26,857 nt of DNA from CAZDGB01 sp964504645 (GCA_964504645.1 CAZDGB010000055.1:1-26857); one strand, 5' to 3'. Positions 6,981-14,570 are shown, numbered from the stretch's first letter. Program-made: numbers and translations. Notes: generated by a model not told the origin, from the letters alone.

Positions 6981-7838
6981 CTACAGCTTTAACTGTCCGT
7001 AACGCTTCGACTTACGCCGGCGGATGATCGCATTCCGCGTCGGCTTGCGAGGATTGCGGGTCTTTCCACCCTTGGCAAGCTTGCCGGTCGGGCTGACCGG
7101 ATGCCGGCCGCCGGAACGACGACCCTCGCCGCCGCCCATCGGGTGGGCGATGGGGTTCATCGCCGAGCCGCGAACGTAAGGCCGGCGGCCCTTATGACGC
7201 ACGCGGCCCGCCTTGCCGATCACAATCTTAATGTGGTCCGAATTGCCGATGATGCCGATCGTCGCCCGGCATTTGGCCGGCAGACGCCGGACTTCGCCCG
7301 ACGGCAGCGTGATCTGCGCCCAACTCCCATCGCGGGCGTTCATCACCGCGGAGTTGCCCGCGCTGCGGCAGAGCTTTCCGCCGGCGCCGGGCTGCATCTC
7401 GATGTTGTGAATCGACGTCCCTTGCGGGATCAATTCCAGCGGCATGCAGTTGCCGATTTTCGGCTCGGCGTTCAGGCCGCTCATAATCTGCGAACCGGCG
7501 GCCACGCCTTCGGGCGCCAGAATATACCGCTTCTCGCCGTCGGCATACTCGATCAAGGCGATGCGGCAAGTGCGATTCGGGTCGTATTCGATGTGGGTGA
7601 CGGTGCCGAGAACGTCGTCTTTATTCCGCTTGAAATCGATGATGCGGTACATCCGCTTCACGCCGCCGCCGCGATGGCGGGTCGTGATCTTCCCCTGGAA
7701 ATTGCGGCCGCCGGTCTTTTTGCGCGGGACGACGAGCGCCTTCTCCGGCTTCTTCTTCCGGTCGGTGATTTCCTTGAAATCACTGACCTGAGAATTCCGG
7801 CGTCCGTTGCTCGTCGGTTTGTAAGTGCGGATGCCCAT
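6981..7838 (-). CDS. rplB: Large ribosomal subunit protein uL2
   Basis: L2 is a core 50S protein needed for subunit association and peptidyl transferase assembly. It has 285 residues with the N-terminal MGIRTYKPTSNGRR and the OB/SH3-like core. The C-terminal signature region is NPIAHPMGGGEGR (residues 228-240), where many bacteria have NPVDHPHGGGEGR; the first His is kept and the second is Met. The C-terminus RRRKSKRYGQLKL is typical. AGGA lies about 9 nt before the ATG at 7838. Confidence 0.98.
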   Translation of the reverse strand: MGIRTYKPTSNGRRNSQVSDFKEITDRKKKPEKALVVPRKKTGGRNFQGKITTRHRGGGVKRMYRIIDFKRNKDDVLGTVTHIEYDPNRTCRIALIEYADGEKRYILAPEGVAAGSQIMSGLNAEPKIGNCMPLELIPQGTSIHNIEMQPGAGGKLCRSAGNSAVMNARDGSWAQITLPSGEVRRLPAKCRATIGIIGNSDHIKIVIGKAGRVRHKGRRPYVRGSAMNPIAHPMGGGEGRRSGGRHPVSPTGKLAKGGKTRNPRKPTRNAIIRRRKSKRYGQLKL

Positions 7839-7925
7839 GTCACATCGTCCTGAGAAACGTGTCGCACGTTTTAACGCGTGCGGTCTGCCTTTACCCTGGC
7901 TGTCATCTCTGCTTACTTGCCCGCA

Positions 7926-8237
7926 TCAGAAGAACGCAATCTTGTCTTCCGGATGCAGCTTCACGATCGCCCGCTTCCACGCCTTCGTGTGCGACGACAC
8001 CATTTTGTGCCGGCGCGGCTTGCCGACGCGGTTCTGCGTGCGGACATCCAGCACCCGCACATTCCACAATTCCTGCACAGCCCGCTTGATGTCGGTCTTC
8101 GTCGCGACCGGGCTGACTTCAAACGTATACGCGTTGTATTTGCCCGACAGATACGTTCCCTTTTCCGTCACCAGCGGACGGAAAATCACCTGGTAAGGCT
8201 CCAGAATCACTCCGGGCGTCGGTACTTCGGCGGTCAT
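7926..8237 (-). CDS. rplW: Large ribosomal subunit protein uL23
   Basis: L23 sits at the tunnel exit, where trigger factor and SRP dock. Residues such as VIFRPLVTEKGTYL, YTFEVSPVATKTDIKRAVQELWNV and VLDVRTQNRVGKPRRH follow the family pattern. It has 103 residues. The ATG at 8237 has AGGGGA 7 nt upstream. It lies between rplD and rplB. Confidence 0.97.
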   Translation of the reverse strand: MTAEVPTPGVILEPYQVIFRPLVTEKGTYLSGKYNAYTFEVSPVATKTDIKRAVQELWNVRVLDVRTQNRVGKPRRHKMVSSHTKAWKRAIVKLHPEDKIAFF

Positions 8238-8296
8238 CGGCGATCCCCTGCTTGCTCGTCACGCTCCGCGTTGCATCGCGGCTAACCAACAAAACC

Positions 8297-8935
8297 TCAA
8301 CTGGCCGATTTCAAACTGTTGCGAATCCGATCCAAGGCCGCCTTGGTCACCACGAGGTGCTTGCGGCGGAGCAGCGTGTAAGCTGTGAGATCGCCCGCCG
8401 GAGCGACGCTGACATCCGGGATGTTCCGCGACGACTTCCACACGACCGGATCATGCGTCTCCATGGTCAGCGTGCAGGAATTGCCCGCCACACCGAGCGA
8501 CTTCAACATCTTGGCGACTTGCTTCGTCTTGATCTCCGGCAGCGCCAGCGTATCAACCACAATCGCTTCGCCGTCCTGGAACTTGCTGAGCAGCGCCATG
8601 CGGGTCGCGAGCCGCAGGGCCTTGCGCGGCAACCGGTACGACCAGTCCTTCGGCAACTTGGCGAAGGCGTGGCCGCCGCCGCGGCGAACACAGGTCCGCT
8701 TGTTGCCCATACGGGCCCGGCCGGTCCCCTTTTGCTTATACATCTTCTTGCTGCTGCCGGCGACTTCGGCCCGCGTCTTCGACTTCACCGTCCCCTGACG
8801 GAGATTATTCTCGTACATCACGCAGGCGTCGTGCAGCAACTGCTTGTTCACGCCGGGAGCCAGCTCCGCAGGGTCGAACTCGTAGGTCGCCCCGGTTTCC
8901 TGGCCCGATTGATTGCGAATTTTGATGGTGATCAT
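8297..8935 (-). CDS. rplD: Large ribosomal subunit protein uL4
   Basis: L4 is a 50S assembly protein whose loop reaches the exit tunnel; in E. coli it also represses the S10 operon. The tunnel loop segment KKMYKQKGTGRARMGNKR, followed by RRGGGHAF, is diagnostic, and the C-terminal Rossmann-like half ends with TLLRRKHLVVTKAALDRI. It has 212 residues. Start at 8935; no clear ribosome binding site is seen. Whether it controls this operon cannot be told from the sequence. Confidence 0.97.
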   Translation of the reverse strand: MITIKIRNQSGQETGATYEFDPAELAPGVNKQLLHDACVMYENNLRQGTVKSKTRAEVAGSSKKMYKQKGTGRARMGNKRTCVRRGGGHAFAKLPKDWSYRLPRKALRLATRMALLSKFQDGEAIVVDTLALPEIKTKQVAKMLKSLGVAGNSCTLTMETHDPVVWKSSRNIPDVSVAPAGDLTAYTLLRRKHLVVTKAALDRIRNSLKSAS

Positions 8936-8980
8936 GATTGACGTCTCAAACGCCCGCGCAGCGCAAGCGATGTTCGGTGA

Positions 8981-9673
8981 TTACTTTCGATTGGTCTCGC
9001 GGATCATCACATACGAACCGTTGTGCCCCGGAACAGCGCCGCGAATCAGAATCACGTTATTCGCCTCGTCGATCCGCACCACCTTCAGATGCCGCACCGT
9101 AATCCGTTCGTCGCCGTAGTGCCCGGGCATCTTCTGCCCCTTGAATACGCGGCCGGGATCTTGCCGCTGGCCGGTCGAGCCGAGCGAACGATGCACCTTT
9201 TTCACGCCGTGGCTAGCACACAGCCCGGAGAAGTTGTGCCGCTTGATCGCCCCGGCAAACCCGCGCCCCTTGGAGGTGCCGGTCACATCCACAAATTTCG
9301 TTTCCGCGAACACCCCGACCGTCAGGCTCTGCCCGACCTGCACGTCGAGCGCCTCGCCGTCGGCCCGGAACTCGCGCACAAACCGCTTCGGCTCGCATTC
9401 GGCTTTGGCCGGCGCTTCGACACCCGCTGCTTGCCGCGACTTCTGCCGCTTGCTGCCGATCTGTGCCACGTGCCCGCGCTCTGCGCGAATGGCCAACCGC
9501 CGCGGCTTGTCGTCGAAGCCCAACTGCACGGCCGAGTAGCCGTCCTTCTCCATTTGGCGAATTTGCATCACAACGCACGGACCCGCCTCGATGACGGTCA
9601 CCGGCACGGAGACCCCAGCCTCATCGTAGACCTGCGTCATTCCAATTTTCTTACCCAACAAACCCTTGGGCAT
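8981..9673 (-). CDS. rplC: Large ribosomal subunit protein uL3
   Basis: L3 is an early 50S assembly protein that reaches the peptidyl transferase centre. The N-terminus GLLGKKIGMTQVYDE and the signature region FAGAIKRHNFSG, HRSLGSTGQRQDPGRVFKGQKMPGHYG are diagnostic. The Gln of the GQxxxPG motif, methylated by PrmB in E. coli, is present. It has 230 residues with a moderately enlarged central region (residues 66-105). The gene starts after an unusually long 194-nt gap from rpsJ. Confidence 0.97.
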   Translation of the reverse strand: MPKGLLGKKIGMTQVYDEAGVSVPVTVIEAGPCVVMQIRQMEKDGYSAVQLGFDDKPRRLAIRAERGHVAQIGSKRQKSRQAAGVEAPAKAECEPKRFVREFRADGEALDVQVGQSLTVGVFAETKFVDVTGTSKGRGFAGAIKRHNFSGLCASHGVKKVHRSLGSTGQRQDPGRVFKGQKMPGHYGDERITVRHLKVVRIDEANNVILIRGAVPGHNGSYVMIRETNRK

Positions 9674-9867
9674 AATTCACGTCCATCTGATCAACACACC
9701 GGGCATCGTGACGGAGCGACAACGCGACCGTCCACGACCTGATCCTGAATCCGATTCACCGGAGAATCCGCGGGGGGAAAGCCCAAGCCATCCACACCCA
9801 GTTACCGGACCGAGCGCCGGCCACTGCGAGACTCCATCCCACCAACTTTCCATCAGGCACGGAACAA
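9674..9867 (-). other. Long rpsJ-rplC spacer
   Basis: These 194 nt hold no convincing reading frame, while the other spacers of this operon are about 24-107 nt. A small hairpin (gattc 9753-9757 with gaatc 9764-9768) and a G-run are visible. No good -35/-10 pair was recognised. It may carry a second promoter or a regulatory mRNA structure; this is inference from its size only. Confidence 0.35.
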
Positions 9868-10194
9868 TCAGCCCGCCGCCGCCTTGATCTTCACATCCAC
9901 ACCTGCCGGCAACGACAGCTTGTTCAACGCATCGATGGTCTTCCCCGTCGGCTGAATGATATCAATCACCCGCTTGTGAGTTCGAATCTCGAACTGCTCA
10001 CGCGACGTCTTGTCGATGTGCGGACTGCGCAGCACGGTGTACTTTTCAATGCGAGTCGGCAACGGGATCGGCCCGTGCACGATCGCCCCCGTCCGCTTGG
10101 CGGTGTCGACAATATCCGACGCAGACTGATCGAGCACGGAGTGATCATAAGCCTCCATGCGAATCCGAATGCGTTCCTGTTTCGTGCCAGCCAC
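9868..10194 (-). CDS. rpsJ: Small ribosomal subunit protein uS10
   Basis: S10 is a 30S head protein that also acts with NusB in antitermination. The sequence IRIRMEAYDHSVLDQSASDIVDTAKRTGA and the GPIPLPTRIEKYTVLRSPHIDKTSREQFEIRTHKR region are diagnostic; length is 108 residues. The start is a GTG at 10194 with GGAAGG about 12 nt upstream. It is the first gene of the S10-spc cluster. The str-operon genes (rpsL, rpsG, fusA, tuf) often found upstream are not here. Confidence 0.97.
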   Translation of the reverse strand: MAGTKQERIRIRMEAYDHSVLDQSASDIVDTAKRTGAIVHGPIPLPTRIEKYTVLRSPHIDKTSREQFEIRTHKRVIDIIQPTGKTIDALNKLSLPAGVDVKIKAAAG

Positions 10195-10271
10195 CCCAAG
10201 TTCCCTTCCGGCAATAACTTACCTTGCCCATGCGCAGTCGCTTCGCGTACCCCGTCGCGGGGGAACCCGCA

Positions 10272-10300
10272 ATGGTAAGGAACACCAAAAAGTTTGTCAA
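10272..10300 (-). promoter_or_regulatory. Sigma70-type promoter of the ribosomal protein operon
   Basis: On the minus strand a perfect -35 box TTGACA (10300-10295) is followed by a 17-nt spacer and TACCAT (10277-10272) as -10 box. Transcription would start near 10265, leaving a leader of about 70 nt before rpsJ. The AT-rich stretch at about 10325-10340 lies further upstream. Box quality, ideal spacing and position at the head of the operon support the call; no start-site data are available. Confidence 0.7.
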
Positions 10301-10307
10301 CAAACTT
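10290..10307. promoter_or_regulatory. Perfect palindrome covering the -35 box of the rpsJ promoter
   Basis: AAGTTTG and CAAACTT form 7-bp arms around a TTGA centre, so the -35 hexamer lies inside an 18-bp inverted repeat. A second inverted repeat, aacttccg (10303-10310) with cggaagtt (10337-10344), overlaps its upstream arm. Such symmetry at a -35 box could be an operator for a dimeric regulator. This function is inference. Confidence 0.4.
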
Positions 10308-10472
10308 CCGCTCGCTTTTCGCGCAGATTTTTTAACCGGAAGTTCTTAGTCGACGCCACTTCGACGAGTAGCGAGGAATCCCGTGAGAGCGCGATGTTCC
10401 TCGACTTGAGACTCGAATTTTCGAGCCTGTGCCGTCGGTTAGAACCGGCGCTTCCCGCGGCCCGCGGGTCGC
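10308..10472. other. Spacer between the secretin-domain gene and the rpsJ promoter
   Basis: Short inverted repeats are present, including CTCGAA/TTCGAG at about 10411-10424 and CCCGC/GCGGG near 10455-10470. None is followed by a convincing T-run, so no terminator for the upstream gene is called. No coding region is supported here. Confidence 0.3.
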
Positions 10473-11729
10473 TCAGGGCGTGCTCTCGGAGTGCGAAGCC
10501 TGTTGCAGAGGCATCAGGTCGCGGAGCGCAGAGAGTTTGAAGGAGCCGCCGGAACGCGAATCGCAGTCGCGGCGGCAATCGGGGCGCTGCGGCGCCGGAC
10601 GCCGCCAACTCATGTCGGATGATTCCGAGTACTTCGGCATCGGACGCGGCGGAGGCGACACGCGCGGTGAGGCGGCCGGCGGCGCTGGCGACTGCGGCAC
10701 AATCGCCGGCGCAGGAGCGGAAACCGGCGGCAACAGCTCCGGCGGCGCGATTGCCGATCCGCGATCCAGTTCCTGCAACAGCCGCTCGACTTCCGCCAGC
10801 ACGGTCGGAGTATCCCGCACCAACAGGGCCTTCGGATCATCGCCGGGGACATGCTTCGACCCCGGCGCGCTGGCGACGCCGCCGACGCCGGGCGTCAGCA
10901 ACAGTTGCACGTAGGGCTGGAGATCCGCTCCCCGTATGTGCTGCAAGTGGTACAACTTAACGAGCGTTTGCGGACGCTCGGCCTCGCTGGGCGCGGGCGC
11001 TACCGGGCGCGGCCCCGAAACGATGATCGAGTCGCCGATGTATTCCAGCCGGCAATCATGGAGCCGGCAAATCGTCTCCAGCGCTTCGTCGATGTTCGCC
11101 GACTCCAGGTGCAGCGAAGCCGCGCCGTTGACGGTTGGTGCAATGAGAAGGTTGACGCCGGCAAAGTCGCCGAGCCGCGCCAAAAGTTCCGGCAAGCTGG
11201 CTTCGCGGGCCTGGATCAACAGCTGTGCAGCGTCACTATCCCCGGCGCGAATCGCAATCCGGCTTTCCTCAGCCGACGGCTTGGCCTCGGGGGCTGGACA
11301 GTCACGCGTCAATGCGGACTGCAATTGGCGTTCGGTCATCTCCAGCCGTGCCGTCAACGCCGAGAGTTCCGAGGCGTGGGTCTCGTTGCGCTGTGTGGCC
11401 GATTGCAGCAGCCGCCCGTGCACCGCAGACGCTTCGAGAAGCCGCGACTCCAAAGTGTGAACCTGGCGCTCCAGGTCGTCGACGCGCCCATCGAACAGCG
11501 GGGAAGATTCGATGCCGTCCTCCTGTTCCGGCTCGACAAACACGTCGTCGTCGCGTTCGATTTGCGACAACGGAATCGCTTCGTTACTCGCGATTTCCCG
11601 GGCGTGCAGCCGCGGCCGTTCGCTCAAGCGGGGAAAAACGTGCAGCGCCGTCATCAGCAGGAGCAGCACTCCGCACGCGGCCACCAACGTTTTCAAAGCC
11701 GCTCGGAATGGCAGAATCGGGGAACGCAT
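10473..11729 (-). CDS. Membrane-anchored protein with secretin-type N domains, no secretin barrel
   Basis: This 418-residue protein has an N-terminal membrane anchor (about residues 12-29), a coiled coil (about 83-140), and a segment resembling the STN/N0 domain of secretins and TonB receptors (about 165-240, SLPELLARLGDFAGVNLLIAPTV onward). A secretin N1-like domain follows (about 254-322, VKLYHLQHIRGADLQPYVQLLL, then LLVRDTPTVLAEVERLLQELD), and then a proline-rich tail. Secretins place such domains before an outer-membrane beta barrel; here the barrel is absent and the protein ends in disordered sequence. It could be a periplasmic accessory protein of a type II or type IV pilus-like system, or a planctomycete-specific scaffold. 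No other secretion gene is adjacent. The ATG at 11729 has no clear ribosome binding site. Confidence 0.75.
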   Translation of the reverse strand: MRSPILPFRAALKTLVAACGVLLLLMTALHVFPRLSERPRLHAREIASNEAIPLSQIERDDDVFVEPEQEDGIESSPLFDGRVDDLERQVHTLESRLLEASAVHGRLLQSATQRNETHASELSALTARLEMTERQLQSALTRDCPAPEAKPSAEESRIAIRAGDSDAAQLLIQAREASLPELLARLGDFAGVNLLIAPTVNGAASLHLESANIDEALETICRLHDCRLEYIGDSIIVSGPRPVAPAPSEAERPQTLVKLYHLQHIRGADLQPYVQLLLTPGVGGVASAPGSKHVPGDDPKALLVRDTPTVLAEVERLLQELDRGSAIAPPELLPPVSAPAPAIVPQSPAPPAASPRVSPPPRPMPKYSESSDMSWRRPAPQRPDCRRDCDSRSGGSFKLSALRDLMPLQQASHSESTP

Positions 11730-11804
11730 GCGGAGAACTCAGAAACAGAGACTGCGTGACGGTCCGTCTGAGTTCCTTTATCGGCCGGAACAATCGCGAT
11801 AATC

Positions 11805-11868
11805 GGCAAGACTTGAGAAACCGGAATATCTTGCCAGCGTTCGCCACGCGGGAGTGATCCACGCTGGC
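11805..11868. repeat. Two adjacent inverted repeats in the leader of the secretin-domain gene
   Basis: ggcaaga (11805-11811) pairs with tcttgcc (11829-11835), and gccagcgt (11833-11840) pairs with acgctggc (11861-11868). Both are perfect, and they share three bases, so the two hairpins compete at their junction. On the minus strand they would lie 76-139 nt upstream of the gene starting at 11729. A regulatory leader is possible but not shown. Confidence 0.4.
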
Positions 11869-11925
11869 GCGTTCGCAGCCTTCTGAGTGGCCGCGACAGA
11901 AGATTCGCCGCAACTCGTTGCGGCA

Positions 11926-11982
11926 AAAGAAAAAAAGCGCGGCAAGGTCCCCTCGAAGCTCCCAGCTCCTCCTTGCCGCGCT
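11926..11982 (-). terminator. Strong intrinsic terminator
   Basis: On the minus strand AGCGCGGCAAGG (11982-11971 side written as its partner) and CCTTGCCGCGCT form a perfect 12-bp GC-rich stem (11936-11947 with 11971-11982). The 23-nt loop can itself fold (AGCT/AGCT), and the T-tract TTTTTTTCTTTT follows directly. This is the clearest terminator in the window. It lies about 150 nt downstream of the App1-family gene ending at 12134, and may end that transcript or a separate small RNA. Confidence 0.85.
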
Positions 11983-12052
11983 CTGTCACACAGACCCAGA
12001 GAGCCTGCGAACATTCTTCCTGAAGATGTTTACGCTGCACGAAGCAGGTAAC
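11926..12052 (-). ncRNA. Candidate small RNA between the App1-family gene and the terminator
   Basis: A perfect TTGACA (12086-12081, minus strand) followed after 16 nt by TAAGCT (12064-12059, a weak -10) could start a transcript near 12052 that ends at the strong terminator, giving about 127 nt. The interval has no reading frame of note and contains small hairpins (CTGC/GCAG around 12035-12047; CTTC/GAAG around 12015-12025; GCTCT/AGAGC around 11980-12005). It matches no RNA family I recognise. It may simply be the 3' UTR of the upstream gene. Confidence 0.35.
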
Positions 12053-12133
12053 GCTGGAAGCTTAGGTCAGGAATAGCGAGTGTCAAACGCGAAAGGATTG
12101 CGTTTCGTCTGCATTGCCGACGTTGAACGCAAC

Positions 12134-13219
12134 CTATTTTTGTGTAGTCACTTCCGACGACTGCGCGACGAGATTCAGTAAGAAATCACGAATCTCGGCG
12201 GGCGTCCGATACAACCGCCAGCGGTCGGCAGGGCAGCCGTCAAATGCCCGCTGCAGCCGGGCGGAATCTTTCGGCGACTCGCGGAGCGCGCGAATGAACA
12301 CAGCGGCAATTTGCTGCGGGCGCTCGCGGAGAAATCCGCCATAGATCTGCGCATCCTGCTCGCCGGAATCCCCGATGAGGACAAACTTCCGCTCCGGAAA
12401 GGCGTTGAGAATCGGCTCGAGTGCCGTCCGCTTGTAAGCCACCTGCGGCGTCGGACCGCGAATTTTGCGAGCCGTGTCCCGAATGCGGAACGGCTTCAGG
12501 TGAAATGTTCCCTCGGGAAAGCCGTGCTCACGGAGAAACTCGGAGAGCGGGACATACAACTGCCACGGACTGCCCGAGACGAAGTGCAGCACGGCGCCCA
12601 GGCGTTCGCACTCGCGGTACAAATCGGCCATGCCGTCGATCGGGGAAAACTTCCGCGCGAACGTGTTGTGAAACAGATCGCGGCGATTGGGAACGTTGCT
12701 GTGCTTGATCGTGTCGTCCACGTCCGAAACGATCGACACGCCGTTCGCTGCGATCAACTGCACACGGCCCCCGAAGTGCCGCTCATCGCCGGCGGCCAAT
12801 TGAGCCGCATACGTGATCCAGGCCGGCGAACCGTTCTTCGCGTCCACGGCGCGAGCGATCACTTCGCCCGGCACGTCGATCTCCTGTCGAAACAGTCCCG
12901 CTGGTCCTGATTCCCCCGCAGAGAAAAGTTCCCCGGCGATGCGGACCGCCATCTGACGCCCGGCGGCCGGATCGAGCAGAAACCGCTGCATGCGGCGGCG
13001 AAAGTACTCATCGGCCGCGCGATCGACGCGCATCGCCCGGCGAATCATTGCCATCACCGGCCGGCGGCGAAACCAGGGCAAATGCGGATTGAAGACACAC
13101 CCCTGTACGACGACGCGCCACGCTTCTGCCGCGCGATAGCCATACGAGGGATAGAACTCCACAACTTCATGCGGAGCCAGCGTCGTCCGGGGGCGGCGAT
13201 TTACGCGAAACGGAAACAT
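12134..13219 (-). CDS. App1-family phosphatidate phosphatase (DUF2183)
   Basis: The 361-residue protein has the conserved C-terminal domain named after yeast App1, a Mg-dependent phosphatidate phosphatase of the HAD type. The nucleophile motif DVDDT is at residues 166-170, followed by IKHSNVPN. The second motif SGSPWQLY is at 215-222, a lysine (YKR) near 263, and the acidic GDSGEQD motif at 283-289. All catalytic positions appear intact. It probably dephosphorylates phosphatidate or a related lipid or protein substrate; the real substrate of bacterial members is not known to me. No signal peptide is evident. The ATG at 13219 is the first in frame. Confidence 0.88.
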   Translation of the reverse strand: MFPFRVNRRPRTTLAPHEVVEFYPSYGYRAAEAWRVVVQGCVFNPHLPWFRRRPVMAMIRRAMRVDRAADEYFRRRMQRFLLDPAAGRQMAVRIAGELFSAGESGPAGLFRQEIDVPGEVIARAVDAKNGSPAWITYAAQLAAGDERHFGGRVQLIAANGVSIVSDVDDTIKHSNVPNRRDLFHNTFARKFSPIDGMADLYRECERLGAVLHFVSGSPWQLYVPLSEFLREHGFPEGTFHLKPFRIRDTARKIRGPTPQVAYKRTALEPILNAFPERKFVLIGDSGEQDAQIYGGFLRERPQQIAAVFIRALRESPKDSARLQRAFDGCPADRWRLYRTPAEIRDFLLNLVAQSSEVTTQK

Positions 13220-13287
13220 CGAGGACGATTATATCGCTTCGGGTTCAAGCCAACGAGCCATGCAACGCGGACTTGGAAACAGAAGGG

Positions 13288-13866
13288 CTACTCGCCTGGC
13301 TTCGCGCTCCACCACTCCGGGTCGTCGAAGGCGTCCGAGACCTTGAGGTGAAAGCCGGCCAATTGGCCGCTGTCCTGCAGCGTTTCGTCTTCGCGGTATT
13401 TTCGCGAGGCGTGCCCAGCGTGAAAGACATGGACCTGGCGGTCGACCGGGTCGAAGACCCACACGTTGGGAATGCCAGCGTCGAGATACGTGCGCACGCG
13501 GTCGGCGAGTTCGGCGCGGCGATCGTTCGTGGAGGCGACGTCCATCACCAGCTTCGGCAAGGTTTCGGTCAGCAGTTTGTCGGATTCCTCGAATCCACCC
13601 GGCAACGGGAAGCAACTGATCGCGGGGCACAGCACCGTATCCGGCCGGCGATTGAGAATCAGCCCCAGATCGAAGCAGGCGACGTTCTGCGACTGTGCGC
13701 GAAAATGGGCCGCCAGCGCCCGCGACAGGTTTCGCACGACGTTGCCGTGCGCCACATCGGGGGGATGATGCCGGATCAATTTCCCCGCGGAAAGTTCGAT
13801 CCACCGCTCCCCTTCCTGGAGGAGGTCCAGGAGTTGTTCCGCCGTGAAATGAGATGCTTCGATCAT
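13288..13866 (-). CDS. Uma2-like PD-(D/E)XK nuclease-fold protein (DUF820) with altered active site
   Basis: The 192-residue protein fits the Uma2/DUF820 family, restriction-endonuclease-like proteins common in cyanobacteria and planctomycetes. It has the N-terminal WIELSAGKLIRHHPP, the AHG motif at 39-41, PD at 75-76, and the C-terminal segment RTYLDAGIPNVWVFDPVDRQVHVF. Where the family usually has (V)EVxS and a following lysine, this protein has MDVAS (D109) and R123, so two catalytic positions are changed. It may be inactive or use a variant site. The ATG at 13866 was chosen because MIEASHFTAEQLLDLL begins the family domain; the longer open frame adds 34 residues without similarity. It precedes the App1-family gene by 68 nt. 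Confidence 0.82.
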   Translation of the reverse strand: MIEASHFTAEQLLDLLQEGERWIELSAGKLIRHHPPDVAHGNVVRNLSRALAAHFRAQSQNVACFDLGLILNRRPDTVLCPAISCFPLPGGFEESDKLLTETLPKLVMDVASTNDRRAELADRVRTYLDAGIPNVWVFDPVDRQVHVFHAGHASRKYREDETLQDSGQLAGFHLKVSDAFDDPEWWSAKPGE

Positions 13867-13952
13867 GGGTGTGGGTCGTGAGTTGGAGGTTGTGGGTTGG
13901 AGCATTCCCACGCTTGCGCTTCGCGGATCACCGATTCGCCCGCTTCCACCGA

Positions 13953-13979
13953 TTGACAATTTCCCCATTCTGGTAGAAT
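13953..13979 (+). promoter_or_regulatory. Candidate promoter of the secreted protein gene at 14014
   Basis: TTGACA (13953-13958) and TAGAAT (13974-13979) are both close to consensus but the spacer is only 15 nt, shorter than the usual 16-18. Transcription would begin near 13986, some 28 nt before the ATG at 14014. Position and box quality argue for it; the short spacing argues against. Confidence 0.5.
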
Positions 13980-14013
13980 GCGGTCAGCGTGGGAATAGAT
14001 CGCCGGAGAAGCC

Positions 14014-14568
14014 ATGCACCGCGGTTTGACAGTTCTCGTGATTGTCTTCACGTCGTTCGCCGCCGTGCGGGACGCGGCGGCGCAGCGGATCGCCGTGCAG
14101 CAGCCGGTCGTCGAGAACTTTTCGCTGGCGACGACGGTGTCTGTGCCGGATCGGGGTTCAGCATTCCTTGGCGGCGTGGGAGCCGCGCGGAGCGGGCGCT
14201 TTCAATCCGGACCATTCCCCTCCGGTTCCGCGATCGGGCTCGAACGACAGGGGTCGTCCGCGTCGGTGCATGTCTATATTCACGACTTCGAAGCGATGGA
14301 CGCCGCCCTGCTGTCGTCGGCGCCGGGGCGGCCGTCGAAGCTGGATCCGCGGATTACTCATCGGCTGAAGTCGCGCGGGCCGCTTAGCGAGACCAAAGCC
14401 GAGGAAACCGCGTCGCTGCGCGATCTCGCCACTGAAGCCGAACGTCTGGCCGAGCAAGCGGAGGCACGCGGCAAACCGGGCGTGGCGAAGTTGCATTGGC
14501 AGCGAGCCGCGCGGCACGGCTCCTCACGAGCTGCCGAGCGGTTGATCGCGCTGCAGACCTCGAACTGA
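14014..14568 (+). CDS. Small exported protein of unassigned family
   Basis: I do not recognise a characterised family. The 184-residue protein starts with a signal peptide (MHRGLTVLVIVFTSFAAV, cleavage after about residue 23, RDAAA|QR). It continues with FSLATTVSVPDRGSAFLGGV, a segment that resembles a conserved stretch in exported planctomycete proteins. A predicted coil or helical region with Glu/Ala-rich repeats (about 128-184, ATEAERLAEQAEARGKPG, then AKLHWQRAARHGS) looks somewhat like a single TPR/Sel1-type helix pair. The start is supported by GGAG 6 nt upstream. It converges with the gene ending at 14571, leaving 2 nt between them. Confidence 0.75.
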   Translation: MHRGLTVLVIVFTSFAAVRDAAAQRIAVQQPVVENFSLATTVSVPDRGSAFLGGVGAARSGRFQSGPFPSGSAIGLERQGSSASVHVYIHDFEAMDAALLSSAPGRPSKLDPRITHRLKSRGPLSETKAEETASLRDLATEAERLAEQAEARGKPGVAKLHWQRAARHGSSRAAERLIALQTSN

Positions 14569-14570
14569 CG

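Noticed and set aside
10297..10608. 103-residue minus-strand frame over the rpsJ promoter
   Set aside because: It overlaps the end of the secretin-domain gene in another frame and runs into the promoter region; composition is not protein-like.
11908..11925. GCCGCAA/TTGCGGC hairpin as a plus-strand terminator
   Set aside because: The A-run behind it gives no U-tract on the plus strand; the U-tract belongs to the minus-strand terminator next to it.
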